Source of the DNA: Streptococcus sp. Marseille-Q0941
GTDB lineage: Bacteria; Bacillota; Bacilli; Lactobacillales; Streptococcaceae
Reading direction: 5' to 3'
NCBI RefSeq assembly: GCF_943736975.1
Contig: NZ_CALSFO010000003.1
Coordinates: 434,001-498,000, forward strand
DNA length: 64,000 bases
Part shown: piece by piece, positions 1-10,259 of the stretch
Layout: each line of letters begins with the position of its first letter
Numbering within the stretch: the first letter of the stretch is position 1
Notes under the pieces: generated by a model
Seen by the model: the letters and a program-made list of their open reading frames with translations, nothing else
The model's database searches: none
Told to the model about the DNA's origin: nothing
Position numbers and translations under genes: made by a program

Positions 1-490
1 AAATAATCTGCTCAATTTCTTCTTTTGTATAAATCGAAGGCAGTGATTTTAAAAGTTCATTGATGCCACTAAAAATCTTTGAATAATCAATTTGATAGCT
101 AGCAATTAAATTTTTTGCAGAATCTGCAATGTTTTGAATTGCTTGCAAGTGTGTACTTGACAACGTTTTATTGTACGACGCAACCACTTCTGACATGACA
201 TTAATAGCGCTTTTTTCAACTTGAATTAATGAAGGCAGACTTACTAAAGGAGTCGTCAAATTAGCAAAATTTACTAATTTAGCTGAATTTAATACATTTG
301 AAGTTGCAATTAATTCTGAAATAATGTTAGCATTTACAGTTGCTTGAAAGTTACTAAAGGTATCAGCCAAAACAGAAATAGATGTAGTATTTTGTCCCAA
401 TTTTATCTTCTCAGAGTCGTTTGTTGAGCTGTCTATGGCAATTTTTATAGAGTCTTTTTCAACTTTCTTCACTTTATTACTATCAGTCAT
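1..490 (-). CDS. Hypothetical protein, 3' end cut by window edge
   Basis: An open frame runs from an ATG at 490 to the window edge (163 codons visible) with no stop. The start is chosen because GGGAGGAC lies just upstream; an in-frame ATG at 517 sits almost on the predicted transcription start and lacks a ribosome site. The protein opens MTDSNKVKKVEKDSIK and continues as a low-complexity, Ser/Asn/Ile-rich, probably helical chain with no signal peptide, transmembrane segment or motif that I recognise. It is AT-rich. It lies head-away from rlmCD, and I infer that it is the edge of an accessory segment. Function unknown. Confidence 0.6.
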   Translation of the reverse strand, partial: MTDSNKVKKVEKDSIKIAIDSSTNDSEKIKLGQNTTSISVLADTFSNFQATVNANIISELIATSNVLNSAKLVNFANLTTPLVSLPSLIQVEKSAINVMSEVVASYNKTLSSTHLQAIQNIADSAKNLIASYQIDYSKIFSGINELLKSLPSIYTKEEIEQII

Positions 491-524
491 TTCGTCCTCC
501 CAAAACAGCTTATTCATATTGTTT

Positions 525-533
525 ATTATACCA
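525..533 (-). promoter_or_regulatory. Extended -10 promoter of the left-edge hypothetical gene
   Basis: On the minus strand TGGTATAAT matches the extended -10 consensus (TGnTATAAT). No good -35 is visible at 17 bp. Predicted transcription start is near 518, giving a leader of about 28 nt with the GGGAGG ribosome site. Confidence 0.6.
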
Positions 534-624
534 CTAAAACCACAATAAGACCTTAACCATTCGGTCACAGTCGATTGAAACTCTACCTCAGTCCATCTAA
601 AACTTGAAGGCAATTTCCCCCTTT

Positions 625-662
625 TTATGTGCTTGTTATTCTGTCCAATAACAAGCACATAA
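625..662. repeat. Perfect 16-bp inverted repeat with 6-nt loop in an otherwise empty 491-804 gap
   Basis: The arms are TTATGTGCTTGTTATT and its exact complement, separated by CTGTCC. It lies in the 314-bp space between the left-edge gene (starting at 490) and the end of rlmCD (805). The hairpin is not followed by a T-tract in either direction: on the minus side it runs into AAAAAGGGGG. It therefore does not look like an ordinary terminator. Apart from the promoter near 530 I see nothing else in this gap. Confidence 0.7.
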
Positions 663-804
663 TTAAACCATTTTATTTTCTAAACTTAGAATTTTAATCG
701 TTAACTAAGATAATATTCTAAAAAGTTATTGACTCCTGTTAGATGGTAATGCTTACTATAAAATTGCTAGATTTTCTGTAAGAATATAAACCACTGTTCT
801 ATTT

Positions 805-2187
<1,383 letters not shown>

Positions 2188-2199
2188 CTATGAGCCGAC

Positions 2200-2230
2200 A
2201 AAAAAAGACGGCAACAATCCTGTTACCATC
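2200..2230 (-). terminator. Intrinsic terminator between the DUF1002 gene and rlmCD
   Basis: Minus-strand GATGGTAACA, loop GGAT, TGTTGCCGTC, then seven T. The 10-bp stem includes two G-U pairs. It would stop transcripts reading through from the DUF1002 gene. The rlmCD promoter's predicted start (about 2225) lies inside the 5' arm. Confidence 0.75.
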
Positions 2231-2231
2231 T

Positions 2232-2260
2232 ATTATACCATGAATTGACCTAAGCACCAA
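2232..2260 (-). promoter_or_regulatory. rlmCD promoter overlapping the end of the DUF1002 gene
   Basis: Minus strand: TTGGTG, 17-bp spacer, TATAAT with an extended TGG in front. The -35 region lies inside the last codons of the DUF1002 gene. The predicted start, about 2225, falls in the terminator stem, so transcripts from this promoter would lack about five bases of the 5' arm and should escape termination. Confidence 0.65.
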
Positions 2261-3224
2261 AACTCTTGAAGAAATCAAGAATAGCTTGCCAAATTGAGCT
2301 GAGGATGTTTCCACCGTCTTGAATCGCTTTATTGGCATCAAAGTTTAGGTCGATATTGCTGAAACTATCACCTGCCTGCGCAACAATACTTTGTTTTAAA
2401 TCTTTTAGTGTCTTTGTAAAGTCCTCGTTATTAAGAATATCACTCTTTGAAAGATTGAAGGCGAAGTTGATGATGACATTCACTTGATTACCTGTAACGA
2501 CCTGATCTAGTTTATAGTTCTTTAAAGTGTCTTCTACAATCTTACGAACATCATCCTCTGTGAGCTCACCTTTAGACTCTTTGGCTTTAGCAATAGCAGA
2601 CTTGATATCAGCGAGGGCTACGTTCAGTTTATTGGCATCATAGCCTGATTTGTCCTTGTTTTCATCATTGATATCTGACAAGGCTTTTAACTCCTCCTGA
2701 GCCAAGTTTTTATTTTCTTGTGGAAGTTTGACACCATTGGACTCAAGGGAATAGTAAATACCTGCTAGGGCACTTTCACCAGTAACTGGGATTGGTGCCG
2801 CAACGGTGATACGCGCGTGCTCCACACCCAAGGTAACAGCCGCATTACGGTACATATCTTGTGTCACTTTAGTGATGTTTTCAGGTGTTTCAATCTTGAC
2901 CTCAAGTGGTGATTTTTCTCCTAATTTTTGAATTTTTGCTGATGAATAAAGTTGAAGACTTGAATCGTTTGCGACATTCATAATTTTTGAGTAGACATCT
3001 GGTGTCATGGTCTTCAAATCTTTAGTATCTTTTGAGGCATCATAGCCAAGTTTTTTAAGTGTTTGATTTTTTTGATCTTCCGTTAATGAAGAACCCAAGA
3101 CGTACTCAGGTTGAACATAGGTTTCATCAATTACTTTTTGAACATCAGTAGCTGCCTGGGCGCTTTGCAGTGTTGCAACTGCTAAAAGTACTGCAGCGCT
3201 AGTCAGAAAGAATTTCTTTCGCAT
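2250..3224 (-). CDS. Exported DUF1002 protein
   Basis: 324-residue secreted protein of the DUF1002 family; molecular function unknown. MRKKFFLTSAAVLLAVATL is a Sec signal peptide with a likely AQA cleavage site near residue 25. The mature part is charged and largely helical and ends in a short hydrophobic/aromatic helix (SSIWQAILDFFKSF). The ATG at 3224 is chosen because GGAGGAACGTCTC lies just before it; the longer frame from 3245 reads through this ribosome site. A CiaR-type box lies directly upstream, which suggests control by the CiaRH two-component system. I recall a homologous exported protein in the pneumococcal CiaR regulon; that is from memory. Confidence 0.8.
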   Translation of the reverse strand: MRKKFFLTSAAVLLAVATLQSAQAATDVQKVIDETYVQPEYVLGSSLTEDQKNQTLKKLGYDASKDTKDLKTMTPDVYSKIMNVANDSSLQLYSSAKIQKLGEKSPLEVKIETPENITKVTQDMYRNAAVTLGVEHARITVAAPIPVTGESALAGIYYSLESNGVKLPQENKNLAQEELKALSDINDENKDKSGYDANKLNVALADIKSAIAKAKESKGELTEDDVRKIVEDTLKNYKLDQVVTGNQVNVIINFAFNLSKSDILNNEDFTKTLKDLKQSIVAQAGDSFSNIDLNFDANKAIQDGGNILSSIWQAILDFFKSFGA

Positions 3225-3253
3225 GAGACGTTCCTCCTTTTCCACTCTAGCAT

Positions 3254-3281
3254 ATTAAAGTATCCTTAAAGAAAACTTATA
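3254..3281 (-). promoter_or_regulatory. CiaR box and -10 of the DUF1002 gene
   Basis: Minus strand: TATAAG-TTTTC-TTTAAG (one mismatch to the CiaR repeat TTTAAG-N5-TTTAAG), then 5 nt, then TTTAAT as -10 at 3259-3254. The 5-nt spacing from box to -10 is identical to that of the lic operon box at 27049-27065, which supports a CiaR-activated promoter. Confidence 0.65.
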
Positions 3282-3284
3282 AAA

Positions 3285-3463
3285 GAGAGTGGGACAGAAA
3301 TCGGTAATTCGTTAGAATTCGATTTCGTCGTCTCACCTCCGCACAGTTGAGTAGGGCTGTAAAAGCTGATGAAATCAGCGTAGTAGAGCCCACTCAACCA
3401 CTGCGTCTTGCTCGATAATCCAAAGACAATTGAGAGGCTAGGACTTTTATCCCAGCCTCTCAA
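3285..3463 (-). repeat. Three-hairpin intergenic repeat, copy A
   Basis: About 179 bp directly after pvaA, read on the minus strand. Hairpin 1 (GAGAGGCTGGG with a partner carrying one mismatch) doubles as the pvaA terminator and overlaps its stop codon. Hairpin 2 is a long stem (GTTGAGT pairing with ACTCAAC). Hairpin 3 starts GAGACGACGAAATCG and closes with CGATTTCTGTCCCACTC. The same layout and ends occur at 11671-11846 and 57137-57312. A 65-codon open frame inside is a by-product of the repeat. Confidence 0.8.
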
Positions 3464-4062
3464 AATAGATTAAAAATTTTCATAATATAGAGATTTAATT
3501 GAACCTGTCTAGAGTAATAATAGTTTCCCCCATCCACATATAGTTCTCCACCCTGAAAGATAGAAATGGGGTTGATGTAGCGATAGGTTTTTCCTGTTGT
3601 ATTCCCTAGTATCGGCGCAACTGTATCTCTGGAGTATTGCTTAGCTAGTGCAATAGTATTCTTTTTCCCATTTTGGGCGATAAAATCAATATAAGCAGGT
3701 CCAAAGTTATAAGCCTGTATAGCCGTCCAGACATCTACTCCTTTTTCTTGAGCTAGATAGAGGTTTTCTGTTAAGGTTTGAACCCCTTGCCGAATACTAC
3801 TAGCATTATCGTTTATGGTATCAGTAGAGCCACTAGCAGATTCACTTGACTGCATCACGTCTCCTTCTTTACCCTTCGTTTCTGTATAGATCATGGCGAG
3901 CACAAGCTCTTCGTTTGCTGGAGTATCTCTTTCGTTCAAGATTTCACGTACCATAGGTTGATAAGTCATGACTTGTTTGACATCCTGACGAATGAGAAAA
4001 GCTTTATATCCAACGAAAAGGAAGATTGCTAGCACTAGCACTCTTCGTATCAATTTAAACAT
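3460..4062 (-). CDS. pvaA: Membrane-anchored lysozyme-like protein (PvaA type)
   Basis: 200 residues: an uncleaved N-terminal membrane helix ([15 protein letters not shown]) and an extracellular lysozyme-like (lytic transglycosylase/muramidase) domain. Visible motifs are the glutamate in AMIYTETKG (likely catalytic), the MQSSES segment, and AIQAYNFG. This matches the pneumococcal vaccine antigen A homologue family of cell-wall hydrolases. It probably cuts glycan strands at the outer membrane face. Its ATG overlaps the stop of the nucleoid-protein gene by one base, so it is the last gene of the tdk-prfA-glyA operon. The following repeat copy supplies its terminator. The symbol rests on memory of the pneumococcal gene. 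Confidence 0.75.
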   Translation of the reverse strand: MFKLIRRVLVLAIFLFVGYKAFLIRQDVKQVMTYQPMVREILNERDTPANEELVLAMIYTETKGKEGDVMQSSESASGSTDTINDNASSIRQGVQTLTENLYLAQEKGVDVWTAIQAYNFGPAYIDFIAQNGKKNTIALAKQYSRDTVAPILGNTTGKTYRYINPISIFQGGELYVDGGNYYYSRQVQLNLYIMKIFNLF

Positions 4063-5036
4063 TATTTATTTTGAATATCCTCGATGTTTTTGATTAAGAT
4101 AGAATAAGTCCCATTATCATTTTGGATAAACTCAACGGATTCTGCATCTTGATAGACATTGTTTGGTACGATGAGTTCAATTCCGTTTGACAAGGAAAGT
4201 TTCTGATTCTCAAATCTCTTTAACTGACGACTGGCATCAATCTCATCAAACTGTACTGGCTCTGGTACCGCCTCTTTGACCTGGTCAATGAAGCTAAGCC
4301 GAGCAGTCAGATTATTATCGAAAAGATCATTGGCTAATTTTTCTGGAGAGAGCTCATTGTTCTCTTCAAGATTATTGAAAATTGCTGATTTTACCTTTGA
4401 TTGAAATTGAAAATCATCTGTATTAAAGGTTTCGGCAATTTTTTGAGCCGTTTTTTCTAGTTCCTTAATAGATTTCTTAGGTGAAATCTTTGGTTGTGCT
4501 TGAATAAGATTCTCAGAAAAGTAGTTCAAAAAGGCACCATTATACTTGATGCGTTTTTCGATCAAGTGGTACTTGCGGCTTTGGAGGTTAACAACTAGGG
4601 CTTCATCTGCTCCAGTTCCAAATCCAGGTAAGTTATTTTGTGTTAGTTTGATCGGATTGTCAACCTCGCCACCTAAGTGTGTCAAAGTTTCACGCAATGC
4701 AATTCGTAAAAAGGCAAAGTGTTCGACTCCCTCTTTTGAAAACTGGACAAAGACCAAATCATTGGTCTTTTGATTTTCAGATACAGAGAATTCCTCTTTC
4801 CAGAGATTGGTAATTGTCACTGAAGTTTCCATTAGATCTTCTGTGATGTGGTTGAAAAAAGGATTATCCTCTTCGAAAATACCAGTTTTGGCATCGTCCG
4901 AATAAACACGCTCCACTTTTTTACGCAAGTATTCCTCGATTTTAGGAGTGATATTGAGAAACTTATCTGCTAAGAACAACTCTGTATCATCAGGGCTGAA
5001 CTGATGGATAATGGCTTTCTTAATATAAATGTCCAT
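4062..5036 (-). CDS. Nucleoid-associated protein, NdpA/YejK family
   Basis: 324 residues, soluble, with no membrane segment. The opening [13 protein letters not shown] and the [19 protein letters not shown] region match the NdpA (37-kDa nucleoid-associated protein) family; the family's precise role is unclear. It starts six bases after the glyA stop and overlaps pvaA by one base, so it is cotranscribed with glyA. The conserved link of a nucleoid protein, serine hydroxymethyltransferase and a wall hydrolase is a matter of operon order rather than a known shared pathway. Confidence 0.75.
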   Translation of the reverse strand: MDIYIKKAIIHQFSPDDTELFLADKFLNITPKIEEYLRKKVERVYSDDAKTGIFEEDNPFFNHITEDLMETSVTITNLWKEEFSVSENQKTNDLVFVQFSKEGVEHFAFLRIALRETLTHLGGEVDNPIKLTQNNLPGFGTGADEALVVNLQSRKYHLIEKRIKYNGAFLNYFSENLIQAQPKISPKKSIKELEKTAQKIAETFNTDDFQFQSKVKSAIFNNLEENNELSPEKLANDLFDNNLTARLSFIDQVKEAVPEPVQFDEIDASRQLKRFENQKLSLSNGIELIVPNNVYQDAESVEFIQNDNGTYSILIKNIEDIQNK

Positions 5037-5042
5037 AAAATG

Positions 5043-6299
5043 TTAGTCCTCATATAATGGGAAGGCATCTGTCAAAGCTTTGACTTCACTTCTCACTTCT
5101 TCTAAGACAGCTTCATTTTCTGCATTTTTAAGGGCTTTGATAATCAATTCAGCAACTTGACGGCTTTCTTTTTCACCAAAACCACGAGCAGTAATTGCTG
5201 CCGCTCCGATACGAATCCCACTTGTCTTGAATGGTGACAATGTTTCGTAAGGGATTGAGTTTTTATTAAGGGTAATGTTGACCTCATCCAATAAGTTTTG
5301 GGCTACTTTACCACTTTCTACAACCTTTGTGACATCCACAAGGAAGAGGTGATTCTCAGTACCTCCAGAGATAATACGGAAATCAGGATCTTGCAAGAAG
5401 ACATCTGCCATAGCCTTACTGTTCTTGATAACATTAGCAGCATATTCTTTAAAAGCAGGATCCAATACTTCTTTGAATGAAACAGCTTTTGCTGCGATAA
5501 CATGCTCTAATGGTCCACCTTGAATACCAGGGAAAATAGCTGAATTAATTTTCTTTGCAAGATCTTCGTCGTTAGTCAAAATCAAACCGCCACGTGGTCC
5601 ACGAAGGGTTTTGTGAGTCGTTGTTGTAGTGATATGTGCATAAGGCACTGGATTTGGGTGAAGGCCCGCTGCAACCAATCCAGCAATGTGAGCCATATCG
5701 ACCATCAATTTTGCCCCAACAGCATCTGCAATTTCACGGAATTTAGAGAAATCGATAATGTGAGAATAAGCTGAAGCTCCGGCAACAATTAGTTTTGGTT
5801 GCGCTTCTTGGGCTTGTTTCAAGATAGCATCAAAATCCAAGAGTTCTGTCTCAGGATCAACACTATATGAAACAAAGTTGTAGGTTTGACCTGAGAAACT
5901 GACAGGAGCTCCGTGGGTCAGGTGACCACCTGCAGCTAGATCCATTCCCATAACTGTATCACCTGGCTCAATCAAAGCCATATAAGCAGCACAGTTAGCC
6001 TGACTTCCTGAGTGAGGTTGGACATTGGCAAATTTTGCTCCGAAGATTTCCTTAGCCCGTTCAATCGCTAGACTTTCGACGACATCTACTACATTCGTAC
6101 CACCGTAATAACGACGTCCTGGGTAACCTTCAGCATATTTATTGGTCAAGATGGACCCTTGCGCAGCCATAACAGCCTTTGATACTACGTTTTCAGAAGC
6201 AATCAACTCGATGTTGTTTTGTTGGCGTTCTTCTTCTCTAGCAATGGCATTCCAAAGCTCTGCGTCATATGTTTTAAAATCATCTTTGTCAAAAATCAT
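5043..6299 (-). CDS. glyA: Serine hydroxymethyltransferase
   Basis: Cytosolic PLP enzyme that converts serine and tetrahydrofolate to glycine and 5,10-methylene-THF, the main one-carbon source. 418 residues, full length. The PLP lysine is K230 in [22 protein letters not shown] and the [13 protein letters not shown] substrate loop are intact. Its ATG overlaps the stop of the acetyltransferase gene (ATGA). It sits between tsaC/GNAT and the nucleoid-protein gene in the long tdk operon. Confidence 0.97.
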   Translation of the reverse strand: MIFDKDDFKTYDAELWNAIAREEERQQNNIELIASENVVSKAVMAAQGSILTNKYAEGYPGRRYYGGTNVVDVVESLAIERAKEIFGAKFANVQPHSGSQANCAAYMALIEPGDTVMGMDLAAGGHLTHGAPVSFSGQTYNFVSYSVDPETELLDFDAILKQAQEAQPKLIVAGASAYSHIIDFSKFREIADAVGAKLMVDMAHIAGLVAAGLHPNPVPYAHITTTTTHKTLRGPRGGLILTNDEDLAKKINSAIFPGIQGGPLEHVIAAKAVSFKEVLDPAFKEYAANVIKNSKAMADVFLQDPDFRIISGGTENHLFLVDVTKVVESGKVAQNLLDEVNITLNKNSIPYETLSPFKTSGIRIGAAAITARGFGEKESRQVAELIIKALKNAENEAVLEEVRSEVKALTDAFPLYED

Positions 6300-6742
6300 A
6301 GGGATTCTCCTTTAATCAATTTAATAAATCGTTTCTGTGTTTTATCGCAGGTATAACCAACTTTTTCATAGAAAGTATGAGCGCCAATACGATGGTCTGC
6401 AGAGTTCAAACGTATAAACGTGTAGCCACGTATTTCTGCTTCTTGTTCTAATCCTTCGAGTAGAGCTTTTCCGATTCCTTTACCTTGCATTTGGGGTAAT
6501 ACTGCCAAAGCTAAAATATTAAATCCTGCATGTGAATAGAGTGATTCGTAGACTTCTGCATGAACATAACCTAGTAAGTCATGGTTAGTTGGATTCTCGA
6601 AACCTAGTAGGAAATGATGAGGATCTTGAGACATTTTAGCTAGTTGACTAGCCGTTTCATCTGGACTAAAAGCATAACCTAAAGCCTCTTTGTTAATCTC
6701 ATAAATAGATGCAACATCAGTTGCTTTCAAAGCACGTAGCAT
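6296..6742 (-). CDS. GNAT-family N-acetyltransferase
   Basis: 148 residues from the ATG at 6742, which has AGGAGG six bases upstream; the longer frame would begin with a TTG before that ribosome site. The acetyl-CoA loop reads [14 protein letters not shown] (Q-x-x-G-x-G/A pattern), followed by a GNAT C-terminal half ending HTFYEKVGY. The substrate is not predictable from sequence. It starts one base after the tsaC stop and overlaps glyA by four bases, so translation is probably coupled. Confidence 0.85.
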   Translation of the reverse strand: MLRALKATDVASIYEINKEALGYAFSPDETASQLAKMSQDPHHFLLGFENPTNHDLLGYVHAEVYESLYSHAGFNILALAVLPQMQGKGIGKALLEGLEQEAEIRGYTFIRLNSADHRIGAHTFYEKVGYTCDKTQKRFIKLIKGESL

Positions 6743-6743
6743 A

Positions 6744-7346
6744 TCATACCTCCTCAAAAGGGATTGCTGATATCTTGGAAAGAATATCTTCTCGTGTAAT
6801 CGCTCCTTGGCGTAGAATCTTCACCTTGTCGCCAGATAAGGCTATAATAGTCGAATCTTGACCTGTTAAAAAAGCATCATCTTCTATTCCCAGAACCTCT
6901 TGATCAAAATCTTGTAGAATCTTGTAGAAGCTAACCCCACTAGCTTGACCTGAGAGATTAGCAGATGGACCGATTAAAGGACCAAACTCACGGATTAATT
7001 CCAAGGTAACAGGATGACTCGGCATCCGAAAACCAACTGTAGCCATGTCTGAGTTGACCCAGTAAGGAACCCTTTCATTCGCTTCTAGGATAATGGTCAA
7101 TGGACCAGGTAAAAAGTGGTCAACTAGTTGTTGTAAATAGGGTGGCTGATTCTTAGAAAAGCTCAAGATATCGTCCAGACCAGCGACATTTAGATTGAGT
7201 GCCTTGTCTCTAGGACGACGTTTCAGTTGGTAGACATGGTCAACAGCTTTTTCATCTAGTGCCTTTGCAAAGAGGCCATAAACTGTTTCTGTAGGCAAAA
7301 CTACAGCTTTACCTTTTTCCAACTCTTGCTTAATTTTCTCCATCAT
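6744..7346 (-). CDS. tsaC: L-threonylcarbamoyladenylate synthase (TsaC/YwlC type)
   Basis: Makes threonylcarbamoyl-AMP from threonine, bicarbonate and ATP for the universal tRNA t6A37 modification. About 200 residues; YrdC fold with KGKAVVLPTETVYGLFAKA at the N-terminus, KRRPRDKALN, GFRMPSHP and IGPSANLSG. It lacks the extra C-terminal domain of Sua5. The likely start is one of two adjacent ATGs at 7346/7343 inside the end of prmC, behind AGGATGG; the longer frame to 7373 adds residues that are not typical of the family. Overlap with prmC suggests coupled translation. Confidence 0.9.
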   Translation of the reverse strand: MMEKIKQELEKGKAVVLPTETVYGLFAKALDEKAVDHVYQLKRRPRDKALNLNVAGLDDILSFSKNQPPYLQQLVDHFLPGPLTIILEANERVPYWVNSDMATVGFRMPSHPVTLELIREFGPLIGPSANLSGQASGVSFYKILQDFDQEVLGIEDDAFLTGQDSTIIALSGDKVKILRQGAITREDILSKISAIPFEEV

Positions 7347-8166
7347 CAACAACAACCATCCTATCTTGACCAAATTGGTCCTTGATTATCCTCACTTGTT
7401 TTTCAGGAAGATTCTCCCTAAAAATTGCTGGGACACTTTGTCCTTGTTTGTAACCAATTTCAAGGTAAATCTTACCACCATCATTTAGATAGTCCTTGGA
7501 ATCTTCCGCGATTCTGCGATAGATTGCTAAACCATCTTCATCTGCAAAGAGTGCCAGATGAGGTTCGGAATGTAGGACATTCAAACCAACTTCTTCTTGG
7601 TCTTCATGAGAAATGTATGGTGGATTGGATACAATTATATCATATTTTGCAGAAATTTCAGAGAAACAATCAGAATTGATAAATGAGAGATTTAGATCTT
7701 GAACCTTAGCATTCTCCATTGCTAGCTCTAAAGCATCCTGAGAAATATCTGCAGCTGTAACCGACCAATCTGGTCTATTTTTAGCTAGAGCTAGCGCAAT
7801 CGCTCCGCTTCCTGTCCCAATATCTAATACTTTGAGATTTTCCTTTGGATTCTCAGACAAAATGACTTCCACCAACTCTTCTGTCTCAGGGCGAGGAATC
7901 AAGACTCTCTCATCCACCTTTAACTGCATCCCAAAGAATTTAGCATGACCAATGATGTACTGGGCGGGAATGTGGTTAGCTAGCTTGATGAAAATGTCCT
8001 CTACAAATTTGTAATCTTCATCAGTGATTTCTTGATGAAGTGTGAAGACGAAGTCTGTAAAAGAGAGATTTTTCAGGCTACGATAGACAAAGGAGAGGCT
8101 TTCTGCTTCCTCTCCTTGTCTTATCAACTCTTCTTCAAAATCTGAAAATAATTGAGCTAATTTCAT
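7330..8166 (-). CDS. prmC: Release factor glutamine methyltransferase
   Basis: 278 residues. Methylates the GGQ glutamine of RF1/RF2. The SAM-binding motif is DIGTGSGAIAL, and the catalytic NPPY sits in IIVSNPPYISHED. An N-terminal helical substrate-recognition domain is present. Its ATG overlaps the stop of prfA, which encodes its own substrate RF1, so enzyme and substrate are made together. Confidence 0.95.
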   Translation of the reverse strand: MKLAQLFSDFEEELIRQGEEAESLSFVYRSLKNLSFTDFVFTLHQEITDEDYKFVEDIFIKLANHIPAQYIIGHAKFFGMQLKVDERVLIPRPETEELVEVILSENPKENLKVLDIGTGSGAIALALAKNRPDWSVTAADISQDALELAMENAKVQDLNLSFINSDCFSEISAKYDIIVSNPPYISHEDQEEVGLNVLHSEPHLALFADEDGLAIYRRIAEDSKDYLNDGGKIYLEIGYKQGQSVPAIFRENLPEKQVRIIKDQFGQDRMVVVDDGEN

Positions 8167-9245
8167 TATTTGTTTAATTCTTCTAATTTCTGTGTTTGGT
8201 CATAAAGAACCAAGGCATCCACAACTTCATCCAATTTACCAGACAAAATCGTATCTAGTTTTTGAAGGGTTAATCCAATACGGTGGTCTGTTACACGATT
8301 TTGTGGGAAATTATAAGTGCGAATCCGCTCTGAACGATCACCAGTACCGATTGTTGATTTACGCTCAGCGTCTTGCTCATCTTGTGCAATCTGTGCAAAG
8401 TGGTCAGCAACACGCGCACGGATGATTTTCATGGCCTTCTCACGGTTTTTCTGTTGGGTACGTTCTTCCTGCATCTCAACCTTGATATTGGTCGGCAAGT
8501 GAACGATACGAACTGCAGTCGCAACCTTGTTGACGTTCTGTCCACCAGCACCAGACGCGTGGTAGATGTCAACACGAAGGTCTTTTGGATCAATATCGTA
8601 TTCAACTTCTTCTACTTCAGGCATGACAAGAACTGTCGCTGTCGAGGTATGGACACGACCTTGACTCTCTGTCACAGGAACACGTTGAACACGGTGAGCA
8701 CCAGACTCATACTTAAGCTTAGAGTATACAGACTGACCTGACACCATGGCAACCACTTCTTTGAAACCACCGACACCGTTCATAGAAGCCTCCATGACTT
8801 CAAAGCGCCAACCTTGAGCTTCAGCATACTTTTGGTACATGGTTAGAAGGTCGCCAGCGAAAAGTGCTGCCTCATCTCCTCCTGCAGCTCCACGGATTTC
8901 AAGGATGATGTTCTTGTCATCATTTGGATCTTTTGGAAGAAGCAAGATTTTGAGTTTTTCTTCGTACTCTTCTTTTTCGGCCTTGGCATCTTTGAGTTCT
9001 TGTTTGGCCATTTCTTCCAAGTCAGCATCTCCGCCAGATTCTTTAATCATTTCCTCAGCGTCGACAATATTTTGAAGGACTTGCTTATATTCACGGTAGG
9101 TTGTTACTGTGTCACGAGTCGAAGCTTCTTCTTTTGAAAGCTCCATGAAACGCTTGGTATCAGAGACTACATCTGGGTCACTGAGCAATTCTCCCAATTC
9201 TTCGTAACGGTCTTCTACAGCTTGTAGTTGTTCATAGATATTCAT
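8166..9245 (-). CDS. prfA: Peptide chain release factor 1
   Basis: 359 residues, full length. RF1 reads UAA and UAG stop codons. The GGQ peptidyl-hydrolysis loop is in [19 protein letters not shown], preceded by the helical N-terminal domain. The RF1 codon-recognition region is intact ([14 protein letters not shown]). It starts two bases after the tdk stop. A 122-codon open frame on the opposite strand is a shadow. Confidence 0.97.
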   Translation of the reverse strand: MNIYEQLQAVEDRYEELGELLSDPDVVSDTKRFMELSKEEASTRDTVTTYREYKQVLQNIVDAEEMIKESGGDADLEEMAKQELKDAKAEKEEYEEKLKILLLPKDPNDDKNIILEIRGAAGGDEAALFAGDLLTMYQKYAEAQGWRFEVMEASMNGVGGFKEVVAMVSGQSVYSKLKYESGAHRVQRVPVTESQGRVHTSTATVLVMPEVEEVEYDIDPKDLRVDIYHASGAGGQNVNKVATAVRIVHLPTNIKVEMQEERTQQKNREKAMKIIRARVADHFAQIAQDEQDAERKSTIGTGDRSERIRTYNFPQNRVTDHRIGLTLQKLDTILSGKLDEVVDALVLYDQTQKLEELNK

Positions 9246-9247
9246 TC

Positions 9248-9832
9248 TTACTCATTCTCCTTATTGATTTCAGGGGCAAAATAATGTTTACGACATACCG
9301 AGATATAAGTTTCATTACCACCTATCTGGATTTGATCACCTTCATAAGTAGGCTTCCCATCCAGCGTTCGTAGTACCATGGTTGCCTTTTTCTTACAATA
9401 CTGACAGATGGTTTTAATCTCATCAATCTTGTCTGCTAGTAACAACAGATGTTTTGAACCTTCAAAAAGTTCATTACGAAAGTCATTTTTCAGACCAAAT
9501 GCCATAACAGGTATGTCTAACTCATCGACGATACGAGCCAAATCATAAACATGATGACGCTTCAGAAACTGGGCTTCATCGACCAAAACACAGTAGGGTT
9601 TAACTTCCAAATCTCGAATAAACCCAAAAATATCCGTAGTATCATCGATAGCTATGGCTGGTCGCTTCATGCCAATCCGACTTGAAACATAGCCTACACC
9701 GTCTCTTGTATCCAGAGCCGAAGTCATGATAACAACTCCCTTTCCTTGCTCCTCATAGTTATAGGCTACCTTAAGAATCTCAATGGTCTTTCCTGAGTTC
9801 ATAGTCCCATAACGATAATACAACTGTGCCAT
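9248..9832 (-). CDS. tdk: Thymidine kinase
   Basis: 194-residue type II thymidine kinase, a salvage enzyme for dTMP. The P-loop is GTMNSGKT (residues 9-16) and the Walker B-like segment is [11 protein letters not shown] zinc-binding pair of cysteine motifs is present: CQYC and, near the C-terminus, CRKH. It is the first gene of the operon that continues through prfA, prmC, tsaC and glyA. The ribosome site before the ATG is weak. Confidence 0.96.
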   Translation of the reverse strand: MAQLYYRYGTMNSGKTIEILKVAYNYEEQGKGVVIMTSALDTRDGVGYVSSRIGMKRPAIAIDDTTDIFGFIRDLEVKPYCVLVDEAQFLKRHHVYDLARIVDELDIPVMAFGLKNDFRNELFEGSKHLLLLADKIDEIKTICQYCKKKATMVLRTLDGKPTYEGDQIQIGGNETYISVCRKHYFAPEINKENE

Positions 9833-9873
9833 GCTTCTATTTCACGTCCATTTCTAATTTTTTGCTACATTCT

Positions 9874-9882
9874 AGTATACCA
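9874..9882 (-). promoter_or_regulatory. Extended -10 promoter of the tdk-glyA-pvaA operon
   Basis: Minus-strand TGGTATACT, an extended -10, about 40 bp before the tdk start. It diverges from the tautomerase promoter 30 bp away. Confidence 0.6.
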
Positions 9883-9912
9883 TATTTTCCAAAAGCTTTA
9901 AACGGCAAAATG

Positions 9913-9921
9913 TGGTAAAAT
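9913..9921 (+). promoter_or_regulatory. Extended -10 promoter of the tautomerase gene
   Basis: TGGTAAAAT, one mismatch to the extended -10, 33 bp before the ATG. A GTGGAGGAA ribosome site follows. Confidence 0.55.
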
Positions 9922-9953
9922 AAAAGAAATCAAGAACTAGTGGAGGAACTATT

Positions 9954-10136
9954 ATGCCATTTGTACGCATCGATTTATTTGAAGGACGCACCTTAGAGCA
10001 AAAGAAAGCCCTAGCCAGGGAAGTAACTGAAGCTGTGGTTCGTAACACTGGCGCACCACAATCTGCCGTTCATGTTATTATAAACGATATGCCAGAAGGA
10101 ACTTACTTCCCGCAAGGTGAAATGCGCACTAAATAA
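9954..10136 (+). CDS. 4-oxalocrotonate tautomerase family protein
   Basis: 60-residue tautomerase of the 4-OT/YwhB type. The amino-terminal proline after the start Met (MPFVRIDLFEGR) is the catalytic base once Met is removed; Arg residues typical of the family follow (GRTLEQKKAL, EAVVRNTGAP). The physiological substrate in streptococci is unknown. It is a single-gene unit with its own promoter and terminator, divergent from tdk. Confidence 0.9.
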   Translation: MPFVRIDLFEGRTLEQKKALAREVTEAVVRNTGAPQSAVHVIINDMPEGTYFPQGEMRTK

Positions 10137-10166
10137 AGCTTAAGCAATATGCTTAGGCTTTTCTTA
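10135..10166 (+). terminator. Terminator after the tautomerase gene
   Basis: AAAGCTTAAGCA, ATA loop, TGCTTAGGCTTTT: an 11-12 bp stem with one mismatch, ending in a short T-rich tail. Confidence 0.65.
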
Positions 10167-10180
10167 ATAAGTGGCATTCG

Positions 10181-10209
10181 TTGAATAAAACACTATATTT
10201 TGTTACAAT
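10181..10209 (+). promoter_or_regulatory. mnmE promoter
   Basis: TTGAAT, 17-bp spacer, TACAAT preceded by TGT (extended -10). The start is expected near 10216, 44 nt before the ATG. Confidence 0.7.
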
Positions 10210-10259
10210 TTTAAGAGATATTAGTAAATAAAAGGCTTCATTTTTAAAAAGGAATTAAC

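Noticed and set aside
625..662. Terminator call for the 16-bp hairpin
   Set aside because: No T-tract follows it on either strand.
3266..3463. 65-codon open frame on the minus strand
   Set aside because: It lies wholly in repeat copy A and has hairpin-derived sequence; no ribosome site.
8373..8741. 122-codon open frame opposite prfA
   Set aside because: Antisense shadow of a highly conserved gene.
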